A program made the translations under genes and the position numbers. A stretch of DNA of 54,459 nucleotides from an uncultured Corynebacterium sp. (GTDB taxonomy: Bacteria; Actinomycetota; Actinomycetes; Mycobacteriales; Mycobacteriaceae), in NCBI RefSeq assembly GCF_902489365.1, contig NZ_CABTZR010000007.1, positions 1 through 54,459 of the forward strand, given 5' to 3'. Under the pieces are notes generated by a model. It was given only the letters and a program-made list of their open reading frames with translations, did no database searches and was not told the origin of the DNA. This document shows, in pieces, positions 34,842 to 44,207 of this stretch. Position 1 is the first letter of the stretch, and each line of letters opens with the position of its first letter.

Positions 34842-36305
34842 ATGAACGTGAACGTCGATCTCTCCGTTTGGCAGCTCGTACTGCTGATCATTGACTATGG
34901 CATCAAGATCATCGCCATTGGCGTGGTCCCCGAAGGCCGCCGCCCCTCCAGCTCTACCGCCTGGCTGCTGGCCATTCTTGTGCTTCCCATCGTAGGGCTG
35001 CCGCTGTTCTTGCTCATGGGCTCGCCCTACATCAACCGCCGCCGTCACCGCATCCAGCAAGAAGCCAATGCGCTTCTCAACGACGTCACCGCCTCCACCC
35101 CCAACCATCCTTCCGGCCGGCTTTCCTCAGAGGTGGAATCCCTCATCCAGCTCAACCGCAACCTCACCGGGCACCCGGCCCTCATCGGGCACAACAAGGG
35201 CCTCCACGCCTCCTATGAGGAGGCCATCTTGGCGATGGCGCGGGCCGTGGACCGGGCCGAGAAATACGTGCTCATTGAGATCTACATCCAGTCTTGGGAT
35301 GAGGTGACCGATGTTTTCTTCCAGTCCTTGGCGCGCGCCCGCGAGCGCGGCGTGGAGGTCAAACTGCTGCTGGATCAGATCGGCAGCTTGAAGTACAAGG
35401 GCTACTTCACGTTGGGCAAGCGACTCACTGACATTGACGTCGACTGGCGGCTGATGCTTCCGCTGCAGCTGCATAAGGGACGTTTCCGCCGCCCAGATCT
35501 GCGCAACCACCGCAAGATCGTGGTCATCGATGGCCACACGGGCTTCTTGGGCTCGATGAACATGATCAAGCGCGAGTACAAGACCAAGGACCGCGCATGG
35601 ATCGACTACATGGTCGAAATGACCGGACCGGTGGTCACCTCGCTCGCCGCGGTGTTCGCGGTGGATTGGTATCTGGAATCAGAGGAGCAGCTGTCCTTGG
35701 ACATGCAGCCCTATGACGATGCCATGACGGCCGATTCCAACCACTTGCAGCTCGTCCCTTCGGGTCCCGGCTACACCACGGAACCCAACTTGCGCATGTT
35801 CAACTCCGTGGTGCACCACGCGAAGGAAAAGCTCATTCTCTGCTCGCCCTACTTCATTCCGGATGAGTCCCTCTTGGAGGCGGTGACCACCGCCTGCTAC
35901 CGTGACGTCGAAGTGGAGCTCCTAGTGTCCGCGAAGGCGGACCAGTTCATGGTCCACCACGCTCAGTCCTCCTACTACCAGGCGCTCCTGGAGGCCGGCG
36001 TACGGATCTTCCAGTTCCCGGAGCCCTTCGTGCTGCATTCCAAGTTCATCCTGGCGGACCCGGGCCTGCCGGAGCGCGAACCGCTGTGCATGTTCGGGTC
36101 TTCCAACATGGATATGCGCTCCTTCGGCCTCAACTATGAATCGACCATGCTGGTAGCCAAGGGCGACCTCATCGAGGATTTCACCCAGCTGGCCACCAAC
36201 TACAAGAAGGTCTGCCACGAACTCACACTCGAGGAGTGGAACGAGCGCGGCCTGCTGCGCCGCTACGTGGACAACGTCATGCGCCTGACCTCGGCGCTGC
36301 AGTAG
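34842..36305 (+). CDS. cls: Cardiolipin synthase
   Basis: The 487-residue membrane enzyme joins two phosphatidylglycerol molecules. Two N-terminal membrane helices (about 7-60, VWQLVLLIIDYGIKIIAIG and LLAILVLPIVGLPLFLLMG) precede two phospholipase D motifs: HRKIVVIDG in the first half and HSKFILADPG in the second. Both HxKxxxxD motifs are intact, so it should be active. It starts 6 nt after xthA with no clear ribosome-binding site, suggesting coupling to it. Confidence 0.94.
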   Translation: MNVNVDLSVWQLVLLIIDYGIKIIAIGVVPEGRRPSSSTAWLLAILVLPIVGLPLFLLMGSPYINRRRHRIQQEANALLNDVTASTPNHPSGRLSSEVESLIQLNRNLTGHPALIGHNKGLHASYEEAILAMARAVDRAEKYVLIEIYIQSWDEVTDVFFQSLARARERGVEVKLLLDQIGSLKYKGYFTLGKRLTDIDVDWRLMLPLQLHKGRFRRPDLRNHRKIVVIDGHTGFLGSMNMIKREYKTKDRAWIDYMVEMTGPVVTSLAAVFAVDWYLESEEQLSLDMQPYDDAMTADSNHLQLVPSGPGYTTEPNLRMFNSVVHHAKEKLILCSPYFIPDESLLEAVTTACYRDVEVELLVSAKADQFMVHHAQSSYYQALLEAGVRIFQFPEPFVLHSKFILADPGLPEREPLCMFGSSNMDMRSFGLNYESTMLVAKGDLIEDFTQLATNYKKVCHELTLEEWNERGLLRRYVDNVMRLTSALQ

Positions 36306-36326
36306 GAGCACGCCCGCCTGCTCGTT

Positions 36327-36791
36327 TTACCTTGAATACGCGTTCAGCGCCGCATCGTACGTCCACACTTCTGCGGTAATTCCGGTAGCGCGCTTATACA
36401 ACTCGCGCTCAGTCAGAATACAAAGATCGCCGCCACCAATCTGCTGGGTCATCATATCCACCATTGATTGACCCGCACGGTGTCGTGAGACGAGCTCGGT
36501 GATGAACTCCTTGTTCCACTGAAAGTTATGCAGGATCCATGGGGATTGTTGATGGGCGGTCAGCTCGAGCATCTGGGAAAATTTTTCCGCAATACTGCGC
36601 CTCACATCGCCCTGCGGAAGCTGCGCGATGTGATTTCCGGTTTCAATTACCGCTGTAATCGGCAGGATGAACTTCGCGTTCTCGCTTTGGCGTTCCGCAA
36701 AATCGATCTTGGATTGTTCCTTAGCTTGGCATTTGTGAGGAATCGCAAGCAGGTTATCCAACACAGAGGTATCGATGAAGTAAACGCGCAT
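36327..36791 (-). CDS. PIN-domain-like protein paired with an AAA ATPase
   Basis: The 154-residue protein begins MRVYFIDTSVLDNLL, a PIN-type first strand with Asp7. Other acidic residues in PIN-like positions are Glu50 (AVIETGNH), Asp122 (GGGDLCILTE) and Asp146 (WTYDAAL). These could bind a divalent metal for RNase or DNase activity. Its ATG overlaps the ATPase stop (ATGA), so the two act together. No VapB-like antitoxin gene is adjacent. The sequence is more AT-rich than its surroundings. Likely the effector of a defence or toxin-like module; this is inference. Confidence 0.65.
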   Translation of the reverse strand: MRVYFIDTSVLDNLLAIPHKCQAKEQSKIDFAERQSENAKFILPITAVIETGNHIAQLPQGDVRRSIAEKFSQMLELTAHQQSPWILHNFQWNKEFITELVSRHRAGQSMVDMMTQQIGGGDLCILTERELYKRATGITAEVWTYDAALNAYSR

Positions 36792-38140
36792 CAGCCAATC
36801 CCAAAAAGTCGATTCATGTTCTCGAAACTAGTCTGCGTTTCAGTGTCATCGACTAATTCACCAGCGGTGACCGCAGCACCCAAACTGTGCTTGGAAATGG
36901 ATTCCACAAAATCCGGTAACTCCACCAAAGGCGAGAGCTCGCTTTGCCCGGTTCCGCTATCCCGGTAGCACACTGCTACCTGACTATTCTTCTCCCCAGA
37001 AATTTGGTCCAAGATGGCAGGACTGTGGGTCGTGACAAGAACCTGCGAGTCATGTTTGCGTGCGGATTCGCTAAGCATCTGCATAACTCTTTGTGCCTGC
37101 GAAGGGTGAAGCCCGTTTTCCATTTCTTCGACGACAATTTGAGCTACTGGGTTCTCTACGTCATCACCAAGTTCAAGAGGCTGCTCGATATCCAAATCCT
37201 TGGGCGCTGTTTTGAGCGCCGTTGCAATTGCGAGGAACCGGAGGAGGCCATCACTCATTTCACGAGCAGGCGTTCTTTCCTGCTTTCCATCCTCGAAGTG
37301 TTCCACGAGGGTTAGCATGACTTCGTCCAACGGGGAGTCAATGAAGTCCAGTGTGGAATCCACTCCAGTCACATAAGCGGCCAGCTGTCCTAACTCTTGG
37401 AAAGTCTTGGGGGAATCCTTTTGCAGCTGCCACAGCACCGCCGAGAGGTTCTCACCGCTACGCTTCAGCTGCGTGCTCTTCCTTGGGACGTAATCCCGCA
37501 TAAGGCTGGGGACTGGATCGAGGTGAAACACTGATCGAAGCGCCATGGACACAATCGACGCCCCTTTCAACACCGAATTCTCCGCACGGTTCTTTCCCGC
37601 AAGCACCGCCTTAATCTGTCCCAAAATAAGGCGAGAATCACGCAAAAGTGTGGTGGGGTTTGCCCCACGCTTTCCGCTAAAAATTAACGTGTAGATCCCA
37701 GCTCGGTTGTCTGCTGCCGGCTGGGTCTTAAACAACTCTGCATCGCTAGTGCGGGTGCCGCTCTTGACGGAATATCCGGTACCCACGAGGCTTTCTTTGA
37801 CAACACGCAACTCCGGATACACCTGAACCTCGACGTCATAGCGGTACGTATCTGTCCCAGATTCAACAGTACAGCCCAGTTCAAAGCTCTCGGTACCATG
37901 CGGGGCGCAACCACGAGAGCCACCTCGGATTGGGCCGGTTTGGGTCATGCGCCCATCAAGTGCGTCTCCTAGTTCTGCCCCCGATGCCAAGCGGGACAAA
38001 ACCTCCAGCCCATCCAAAGCATTCGACTTTCCAGAACTGTTTAAGCCAGTCAGAAAGGTGACCGGATGCAGAGTCAATACAGCATCATGGAAAGACTTGA
38101 AATTGCTCAGGCGAAGCTCGGCGAGACGTGGGGTAGCCAT
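36791..38140 (-). CDS. AAA_21/OLD-like ATPase
   Basis: The 449-residue SMC/ABC-type ATPase has RLSNFKSF at the N-terminus, Walker A GLNSSGKS (32-39), an ABC-like signature MSDGLLRFLA (about 295-304), Walker B QIVVEEMENGLHP (334-346) and a switch His in TTHSPAI (about 370-376). There is no TOPRIM domain, unlike true OLD nucleases, so nuclease activity must come from a partner such as the PIN-like protein. I use the ATG at 38140; TATTAT (38148-38153, minus strand) is 7 nt upstream, suggesting a leaderless mRNA. Counted GC is 29/60 at 37141-37200, against 47/60 at 39001-39060. Confidence 0.8.
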   Translation of the reverse strand: MATPRLAELRLSNFKSFHDAVLTLHPVTFLTGLNSSGKSNALDGLEVLSRLASGAELGDALDGRMTQTGPIRGGSRGCAPHGTESFELGCTVESGTDTYRYDVEVQVYPELRVVKESLVGTGYSVKSGTRTSDAELFKTQPAADNRAGIYTLIFSGKRGANPTTLLRDSRLILGQIKAVLAGKNRAENSVLKGASIVSMALRSVFHLDPVPSLMRDYVPRKSTQLKRSGENLSAVLWQLQKDSPKTFQELGQLAAYVTGVDSTLDFIDSPLDEVMLTLVEHFEDGKQERTPAREMSDGLLRFLAIATALKTAPKDLDIEQPLELGDDVENPVAQIVVEEMENGLHPSQAQRVMQMLSESARKHDSQVLVTTHSPAILDQISGEKNSQVAVCYRDSGTGQSELSPLVELPDFVESISKHSLGAAVTAGELVDDTETQTSFENMNRLFGIG

Positions 38141-38192
38141 GCGGCCAATAATACGCATTGACGCTCTATGCGTTGTGCACATCTGTTGAACT

Positions 38193-39368
38193 TCACGCGG
38201 CGCCGCGGGCCAGCCGAGTGGATACCACGAGGCCGCATAGCGAAATGAAGCTGCAGCACACCATTCCGATGGCCATGGTCAGCGCCGCATTAGAACCCCA
38301 GCCCATGAGCGGGCTGACGGCGCTGGCAAGCATGGACTGCCCAAAGCCCATGATGGCGGACACGCTGCCCGCCCGCGGGCGCATCAAACCCGTGGCCAAC
38401 GCCGTGGCGTTGCCCATAATGAAGCCGGTCGGTGCCACGCAAGCAAAAAGCACAATGAGGCAGACCCACACCGGGGCGCCGAGCAGTACCGCCAGCAGGA
38501 GGAGCACCCCGCATACGAAGACGCCAGTCACGCCGATACGCAGCATGACGGCCGGGGAGACCGAATCCATCGCGCGCGAGTTCACCAACGTGGCCGCAAA
38601 GAGGCCCACGGAGTTGATGCCGAAGACCATCGAATAGCCCAACGGCGAGAATCCCCACTGGTCCTGCACCACAAACGCCGAGGCAGAGATGTAACAAAAC
38701 ATCGAGCAGAAGCCGAAGGCCATGGTTACCAGGTAGCCCCAGACCCGGGCGTTAGTCAGCACCGCCCAGTAATTGCCCGCCACCGTGCGCAGCAACCCGT
38801 CGCGGGAGCGCCCACCTGCGGTTTCTGGGACAATGGCGATGGCTAGGACCAACTGCACCGCATGCAGCCCGGCTAGCACCCAGAAAATGCCGCGCCAGCC
38901 CAGTGGCTCCGCCAGGATGCCGCCCAGTACTGGGGCTACCGCAGGAGCGATACCTTGAAGCGCCATGAGCAGTGAATAGGCTTTCGCCGCCGCGGCACCA
39001 TGCACGAGGTCCGGGACCACCGCGCGGGAGAGCACCACGCACGCACCGCCGCCGAGGCCCTGCAGCACGCGGGCCACGACGAGCACCGAGGCGGTCGGGG
39101 CCATCGCCGCCAACACGGAAGCCAGCAGAGCGAGAAAGGCGCCGGCGACAAGGAGGCGCTTGCGCCCGATGGCATCAGAGAGCGGGCCCATGACGAGTTG
39201 GCCCACGCCCATGCCGACGAAGAAGCCCGAGATGGTCAACTGCACCATGGCCCGGGTGGTGCCCAGTTCGGAGACGATCTCCGGCATCACCGGCAGGTAC
39301 ATATCAGTAGCGAAGGGCGCTGTTGCGGACAACAGCGCCAACGTCGCCAGAAGCGGAAAAGGGATCAC
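38193..39368 (-). CDS. MFS drug-resistance exporter, Bcr/CflA type
   Basis: The 391-residue carrier has 12 predicted membrane segments. DMYLPVMPEI and the loop 2-3 motif GPLSDAIGRKRLL are those of DHA1 Bcr/CflA exporters, and RVLQGLGGGACVVLSRAVVPDL is the motif after helix 4. The start is the GTG at 39368, overlapping the permease stop (GTGA); the longer frame lies inside the permease gene. It would pump out drugs or sulfonamide/peptide-like compounds by proton antiport. Last gene of a three-gene export operon. Confidence 0.87.
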   Translation of the reverse strand: MIPFPLLATLALLSATAPFATDMYLPVMPEIVSELGTTRAMVQLTISGFFVGMGVGQLVMGPLSDAIGRKRLLVAGAFLALLASVLAAMAPTASVLVVARVLQGLGGGACVVLSRAVVPDLVHGAAAAKAYSLLMALQGIAPAVAPVLGGILAEPLGWRGIFWVLAGLHAVQLVLAIAIVPETAGGRSRDGLLRTVAGNYWAVLTNARVWGYLVTMAFGFCSMFCYISASAFVVQDQWGFSPLGYSMVFGINSVGLFAATLVNSRAMDSVSPAVMLRIGVTGVFVCGVLLLLAVLLGAPVWVCLIVLFACVAPTGFIMGNATALATGLMRPRAGSVSAIMGFGQSMLASAVSPLMGWGSNAALTMAIGMVCCSFISLCGLVVSTRLARGAA

Positions 39369-40129
39369 GCGTCGCGCTGTTCCAGCACGATAACGCCCAG
39401 GATCCACAGCACACCGGCCCACCCGAAGAAGACGAGGGCCTCGAATCCAATCGAACTCCACGGGGCGTTCTCATCCACGTAGTCCAACGCCCAGTTCTGG
39501 AAGGCGGTAAAGGGCATGAAGTGGATGACCTTGTCTCCCACCACTGGGAGCAGGCGCACCAAGTTTTCCAGGCCCATGTACAAGATGAGGGAAATCGCCA
39601 CCGTGCCGGCGGTCTGCCGTAGCAGCAGACCCAGCCCCTGCACGAAGAGCACCGCGCCAAAGGCCGCGATGGGGAAGGCCCACAGCATGTGTTTGCCGTC
39701 GTCGCTAGAGAAAGGCTGGAAGGCCTCCGCCGCGGATTCGTTGGCCGTGAGATCCGCCAACACGAAGATGTACACCAACCCTAAGAAGGCAATGACAGCC
39801 GCAATCACGCCATACACCACAAGCTTGGCGCAGGCTACGCTCCAGCGATTCGGGTTGGCCAAGAACGTGAGAGATTGCGTCTTGTAGCGGTACTCCGTGG
39901 TCACCATCATCGCGCCCTGGATCATCATGATCGGCACACCCATGAGCAGGAGGATGGAGGCCAAGCTCCGCGGCTGCAGCGGGCTAATACCCAGCACCGC
40001 TTCCTCCGCGTTGAGCGAGTTCAGCAGCGTCCAGCCGGTCACGATGAGGAAGATGAGCGCGGTGGTCCACCAGAAGGACTTCGTCGTGCGCAGCTTCGTC
40101 CACTCCGCGTGAACAGTGTTGAAAAACAT
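39365..40129 (-). CDS. ABC-2 type exporter permease
   Basis: The 254-residue permease has six membrane segments. The N-terminus NTVHAEWTKLRTTKSFWWTT is the usual cytoplasmic helix of ABC-2 permeases, and MMVTTEYRYKTQSLTFLANPNR is the conserved loop. It overlaps the ATPase gene by 1 nt and the MFS gene by 3 nt. It forms a transporter with the upstream ATPase; the substrate is unknown. Confidence 0.87.
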   Translation of the reverse strand: MFFNTVHAEWTKLRTTKSFWWTTALIFLIVTGWTLLNSLNAEEAVLGISPLQPRSLASILLLMGVPIMMIQGAMMVTTEYRYKTQSLTFLANPNRWSVACAKLVVYGVIAAVIAFLGLVYIFVLADLTANESAAEAFQPFSSDDGKHMLWAFPIAAFGAVLFVQGLGLLLRQTAGTVAISLILYMGLENLVRLLPVVGDKVIHFMPFTAFQNWALDYVDENAPWSSIGFEALVFFGWAGVLWILGVIVLEQRDA

Positions 40130-41067
40130 TAGAACTGGGCCCCTTTCTGCGGTGCCTCCGCTTGGTACTGCACCGCGCGATCCGTCATGGCCACATAAGC
40201 CTCCTCCAGTGAGGCGCGGTGGAGGGTCAATTCCGTCAACGGCACGCCCGTGGAATAGGCCAGCTTGCCCACGTAGTCCGTGGTCTGGTGGGGGATCACC
40301 AGCGTCGGGCGCTGCTCTTCATCGACCGACTCGCGGAAGGTCACTCCAGCCTCCTTGAGCGCCGAGCCGAACTCGCGCAGGTGCTCCGAGCGCACAACAA
40401 CCGAAGCGCTGGAGTTTTCTTTCACGAAGTCATAGGTGCGCTGATTGGCCAAGAGCCTGCCGCGGCCAATGACCACCAGGTGGTCCGCGGTCTGCGCCAT
40501 CTCCGCCAGCAGGTGGGAGGAGATGAGCACCGTGCGTCCTTCTGCCGCCAGCGCGCGCACGAGCGAGCGCACCCAGCGAATACCTTCCGGATCCAAGCCG
40601 TTGACCGGCTCGTCCAGGATCAGCACGCCCGGATCCCCCAGCAGGGCGGCGGCCAGGCCGAGGCGCTGGCCCATACCGAGGGAGAAGCCGCCGGCCTTCT
40701 TGCCGGCAACGTCGGCCAACCCTACGAGCCCCAGCACCTCATCGACGCGGGAGGTAGGGATACCGTTGGCCTGCGCCATCCACAGCAGGTGGTTGGCAGC
40801 GGTGCGGTTGGCGTGGACCGCTTTGGCGTCGAGAAGCGCGCCCACCTCTCGCAGCGGGTTCTTCAGCTCACGGTAGGGCTTGCCATGCACCAAAGCGGTG
40901 CCAGCGGTGGGCTTGTCCAAGCCCAGGATCATGCGCATCGTCGTTGATTTTCCAGCGCCGTTGGGCCCCAGAAAGCCGGTCACTTGGCCCGGCTCCACCT
41001 GGAAGGTGAGGTCATCGACGGCGCGGACAGACTTGTACTGTTTGGTCAGTCCGGCTACTTCAATCAT
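40129..41067 (-). CDS. ABC exporter ATP-binding protein (DrrA/BcrA type)
   Basis: The 312-residue ATPase has Walker A GPNGAGKST, signature FSLGMGQRLG, Walker B VLILDEPVNGLDP and H-loop ISSHLL. A C-terminal regulatory extension of about 90 residues is typical of drug- and bacteriocin-type ABC-2 systems. First gene of the ATPase-permease-MFS operon. Confidence 0.92.
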   Translation of the reverse strand: MIEVAGLTKQYKSVRAVDDLTFQVEPGQVTGFLGPNGAGKSTTMRMILGLDKPTAGTALVHGKPYRELKNPLREVGALLDAKAVHANRTAANHLLWMAQANGIPTSRVDEVLGLVGLADVAGKKAGGFSLGMGQRLGLAAALLGDPGVLILDEPVNGLDPEGIRWVRSLVRALAAEGRTVLISSHLLAEMAQTADHLVVIGRGRLLANQRTYDFVKENSSASVVVRSEHLREFGSALKEAGVTFRESVDEEQRPTLVIPHQTTDYVGKLAYSTGVPLTELTLHRASLEEAYVAMTDRAVQYQAEAPQKGAQF

Positions 41068-41106
41068 GTCCTACAGCGTGCCACAGGTTCCTGCCGCGCG
41101 CCTGTA

Positions 41107-41595
41107 TCACCTGCTGATTTCTTCCCAGTACTTCAACAACCGCGGCAGCGCTTCCCGGAAGGGCGCTAAGAGTTCTAGCTCTTCTACCTGGTTAAACGGC
41201 ACCCAGCGCAGCTCGGCGGATTCTTCGTTAGCGGTCGTGGCCAAACGCTGCCCCGAGACCGTCCGGGCCAACACCGTGGTATAGGTCCAGCCTTCCTCGA
41301 AGGGCCCGGCAGTGACGATGGCATCCAGCACCTCAACGTCTGCCGGCGAGATTCCGGTTTCCTCCTCCGTCTCCCGCAGCGCGGCCTGCTCCGGCGACTC
41401 CGGCTTATCCCGCGCACCGCCCGGGATTCCCCAGGTCCCACCGTTATTCGTCCACGTCGCGCGATGCTGGAGCAGTACCTCATCCCCCGCCACGAGGAAG
41501 AGACCAGCTGCTCCAAACTTGCCCCACACCGGCACCCCGCCCGGGCCCTTCGACCAGCCATCACCGGAAAGTTCTGGGTTAACGCGTGCACACAT
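41107..41595 (-). CDS. NUDIX hydrolase
   Basis: The 162-residue protein has an intact Nudix box, beginning GGARDKPESPEQAALRETEE and ending ETGI, which binds Mg2+ and cleaves nucleoside diphosphates linked to other groups. Family members include MutT-like and ADP-ribose pyrophosphatases; the substrate cannot be assigned. TATCGT (41603-41608, minus strand) is 7 nt before the ATG, suggesting a leaderless mRNA. It is divergent from glnX. Confidence 0.9.
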   Translation of the reverse strand: MCARVNPELSGDGWSKGPGGVPVWGKFGAAGLFLVAGDEVLLQHRATWTNNGGTWGIPGGARDKPESPEQAALRETEEETGISPADVEVLDAIVTAGPFEEGWTYTTVLARTVSGQRLATTANEESAELRWVPFNQVEELELLAPFREALPRLLKYWEEISR

Positions 41596-41667
41596 GCCTT
41601 ACACGATACGCGACAAACTCCCCGCGCCAACGCCCCCGAAATCATCGCGCGAGGCGCACGAGAGCGC

Positions 41668-41673
41668 TATCCT
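41668..41673 (+). promoter_or_regulatory. Candidate -10 box of the glnX operon
   Basis: TATCCT ends 6 nt before the ATG at 41680, so transcription would start at the start codon. Confidence 0.45.
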
Positions 41674-41679
41674 AAGGGA

Positions 41680-43116
41680 ATGACCGGCCCGGCCACCGAA
41701 CTGCGCGAGCACTCCCCCGAATCATGGGGCGATCATTGGCTCGATGACGTCACCGAGCCCTCCGCGCCGGTTTTTAGCCGCCCCACGCAGCTGGCGATGA
41801 GCTCCTTCGCCGGCCCCGCGCGCGTCATCCGGCGCCTCTATAGCTTCGCCATCACCACTCCCGGCAAGCTGTTTACGGTTACCGTCATCCTCACCGCAGC
41901 GCTCGCGGCGGCCGGCTTTTCCATGTCCTCCTCCTCGGCCGCGCGCCACGATGATCTGGACACGCTGCTAGCCTCCACCGAGCCGATGTCCAACGCGGCG
42001 CACCACCTCTACACCAACCTATCTTTGGCCGATACTGTCGCCACCTCTGGCTTCGTCCAGGCGGGCGTGGAGCCGGAGGATAACCGCGACCGCTATAACG
42101 AGGCCATCGACGCCGCCTCCGTCGCCGCCACACAGGCCATCGTCGGTACCTCCGCCGAGGATGAACGCGTGCGCGAGCTCGTCACTTTTATCCAGCGCAA
42201 GCTGCCGGTGTATACCGCCCTGGTGGAAAAGGCCCGCGTCAATCACCGTGCGGGCCACGCCGTGGCGAACTCTTATATGTCCAACGCCTCGGCGCTCATG
42301 CGCACCCAGATTCTCCCCGCTGCCGCGGAGCTGTTCACGCTGACCTCGGAGAAGGTGACCCAGCAACAGCAACGCCTGACCCGCCCGCAGTGGGTGCCGC
42401 TCTCGGGCCTCGTCGCCGCGATCATTTTCCTCGGCTTGGCGCAGTGGTGGCTGTGGCGGCTGACCCGCCGCCGATTCAACCGGGGTTTCGTGGTGGCCAC
42501 GGGACTGTTGTTCTTGGCGCTGGTGTGGGCCGCTGGCTCTAATTTCGCCACGTGGGCGTCCGGCCACCAGGGCTTCGAGACGGTGTCTCGCCCCTGGGAC
42601 TCGCTGACTGCCTCGCGCATTGAGGCCCAGCAGATGCGCACCTCCGAGACCCTGGCGCTGGTCCTGCGCTCCTCCCAACAGGACATGTCCGTGCATTTTA
42701 ACTCCACAGTTTACTCCGTGGACCGGGCCCTGCGGGACTATGAGCAGGCGCTTGACGACGATGACTTCCCCTCCTCCGATCCTTCCTTGATTCCTCGCGC
42801 CAAGGAGGCCTTGGAGGATTGGGAAACCACGCACGAAACCTTCATGGAGGCTCTCTCCATGGGCCACTACGACGCCGCGCTCTACCAAGCCACCGCTATC
42901 GATCCGGACGGTGACCCGACCGCCGCCAGCGCCTTCAATGCCGTGGATAGCTCCCTGGCCGCGCTCATCAACCAAGCCCGCGACGCCATGCGCACCTACC
43001 TGGTTCAGGGGCTCAACGCCATGACCATGGTGTCCACCGGCGTCCTCCTAGCCACGTTCGGCGCGATCATCGCCGTGTGGCTGGGTATCCGCCCCCGCCT
43101 GCAGGAGTACCTGTGA
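41680..43116 (+). CDS. glnX: GlnX-like membrane sensor protein
   Basis: The 478-residue membrane protein has four hydrophobic segments (about 64-83, 240-260, 270-290 and 447-468). They enclose two extracytoplasmic parts rich in helices: one between the first two segments, one between the last two. No catalytic motif is present. In actinobacteria GlnX, GlnH and PknG are encoded together; GlnX is thought to pass the ligand state of GlnH through the membrane to PknG. The same gene order is seen here, followed by ackA-pta as in C. glutamicum. It overlaps glnH (TGATG). Confidence 0.87.
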   Translation: MTGPATELREHSPESWGDHWLDDVTEPSAPVFSRPTQLAMSSFAGPARVIRRLYSFAITTPGKLFTVTVILTAALAAAGFSMSSSSAARHDDLDTLLASTEPMSNAAHHLYTNLSLADTVATSGFVQAGVEPEDNRDRYNEAIDAASVAATQAIVGTSAEDERVRELVTFIQRKLPVYTALVEKARVNHRAGHAVANSYMSNASALMRTQILPAAAELFTLTSEKVTQQQQRLTRPQWVPLSGLVAAIIFLGLAQWWLWRLTRRRFNRGFVVATGLLFLALVWAAGSNFATWASGHQGFETVSRPWDSLTASRIEAQQMRTSETLALVLRSSQQDMSVHFNSTVYSVDRALRDYEQALDDDDFPSSDPSLIPRAKEALEDWETTHETFMEALSMGHYDAALYQATAIDPDGDPTAASAFNAVDSSLAALINQARDAMRTYLVQGLNAMTMVSTGVLLATFGAIIAVWLGIRPRLQEYL

Positions 43117-44207
43117 TGCGCCGCCGAACCGACCACCGCCAGCACGCCACTGCAGCCGTGCTGCTGCTCAGCGCCGCCGTGGCACTCAGCGCCTGCGAGC
43201 CGGAGCCACCCAGCACACCGGAGCCAATCCTGCCCTCCAGCGCGAATCTCAACTCCACCCCGGGGCCGCCGCTGCCGGAAGACGCCATCATCGAACCCGC
43301 CGGCACGGGAGAGGTATCCAAGCAAAGCACCGCGGACGTCTACGGCTCCTACCGCCCAGACGATAAGAAGCCGGAGGAGCGCGTGCCCAACATCCTGGCG
43401 CGCGGCCGGCTCATCGTGGGCGTGGACCGCTCCAATAACCTGCTCAGCTACCGCGATACCGCCAGCGGCGAGGTCCGCGGATTCGAGGTCGATATCGCCC
43501 GCGAAATCGCCCGCGATATCTTCGGGGATCCCGACAAAGTGGACTTCCGCTTCGTGGAGGCTTCCGAGCGCGCGCGTGCACTGAATGATCGCACGGTGGA
43601 CATGGTCATCCGCACCATGACGATTAGCCCCGAGCGCCAACGCGAAGTGGCCTTCTCCATTCCGTATATGCAGACGGATGCGCGGTTGCTGGTGCTGAAG
43701 AACTCGGGCATCCATTCCATCACGGAGGCCGCCGGGCTAACGTTGTGTGCGGCGAAAGGTTCCACCATGGTGGATGCGATACGCAAGCACTCGCCGTCTT
43801 CCGATATTTTGGAGACCCGTGCCTGGGGCGATTGTCTTATGGCGCTGCAGCTGGGCCAGACGGATGGCATCGTCGTGGATGACGCCCTGCTATCCGGCAT
43901 GCTGGCGCAGGATAAATACACCGAGATCGTCGGCGATCCCTTGGAAAGCCAGAGCTATGGCGTGGCCGTGCGCAAGCCCGATGCCTCCTATGACTCGCGC
44001 CCGCTCATCCGCCAGATCAACTCCACGCTGGAGCGCATCCGCCGCGACGGCACCTGGCAGGAGCTCTTCAATACCTGGCTGGGGAATTACATGGAGCAGC
44101 CCGCGCTCCCGGAACCGGAGTACCTCAACGAGACTCCGCCTGTAGAGGAATCACAGCCGAGCTCCACAGCCAAGGACCAGCCCGGCGAGAAGAAGGAGGG
44201 ACAATAA
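43116..44207 (+). CDS. glnH: Amino-acid-binding lipoprotein GlnH
   Basis: The 363-residue protein has a signal peptide with lipobox LSAC (lipidated Cys27), a Pro-rich spacer, and a family 3 solute-binding domain at about 95-335. Family features include RLIVGVDRSNNLLSYRD, GFEVDIAREIARDIFG and VDMVIRTMTISPERQREVAFSIPY. It is expected to bind Asp, Glu or Gln outside the membrane and signal through GlnX to PknG. A Glu/Pro/Ser-rich tail follows the domain. It overlaps both neighbours (TGATG, TAATG), and GGAGGG serves pknG. Confidence 0.9.
   Translation: MRRRTDHRQHATAAVLLLSAAVALSACEPEPPSTPEPILPSSANLNSTPGPPLPEDAIIEPAGTGEVSKQSTADVYGSYRPDDKKPEERVPNILARGRLIVGVDRSNNLLSYRDTASGEVRGFEVDIAREIARDIFGDPDKVDFRFVEASERARALNDRTVDMVIRTMTISPERQREVAFSIPYMQTDARLLVLKNSGIHSITEAAGLTLCAAKGSTMVDAIRKHSPSSDILETRAWGDCLMALQLGQTDGIVVDDALLSGMLAQDKYTEIVGDPLESQSYGVAVRKPDASYDSRPLIRQINSTLERIRRDGTWQELFNTWLGNYMEQPALPEPEYLNETPPVEESQPSSTAKDQPGEKKEGQ

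Noticed and set aside
43077..43115. An upstream in-frame start for glnH
   Set aside because: The ATG at 43116 overlaps the glnX stop in the usual TGATG form and directly begins the basic part of the signal peptide; the extension lies inside glnX.
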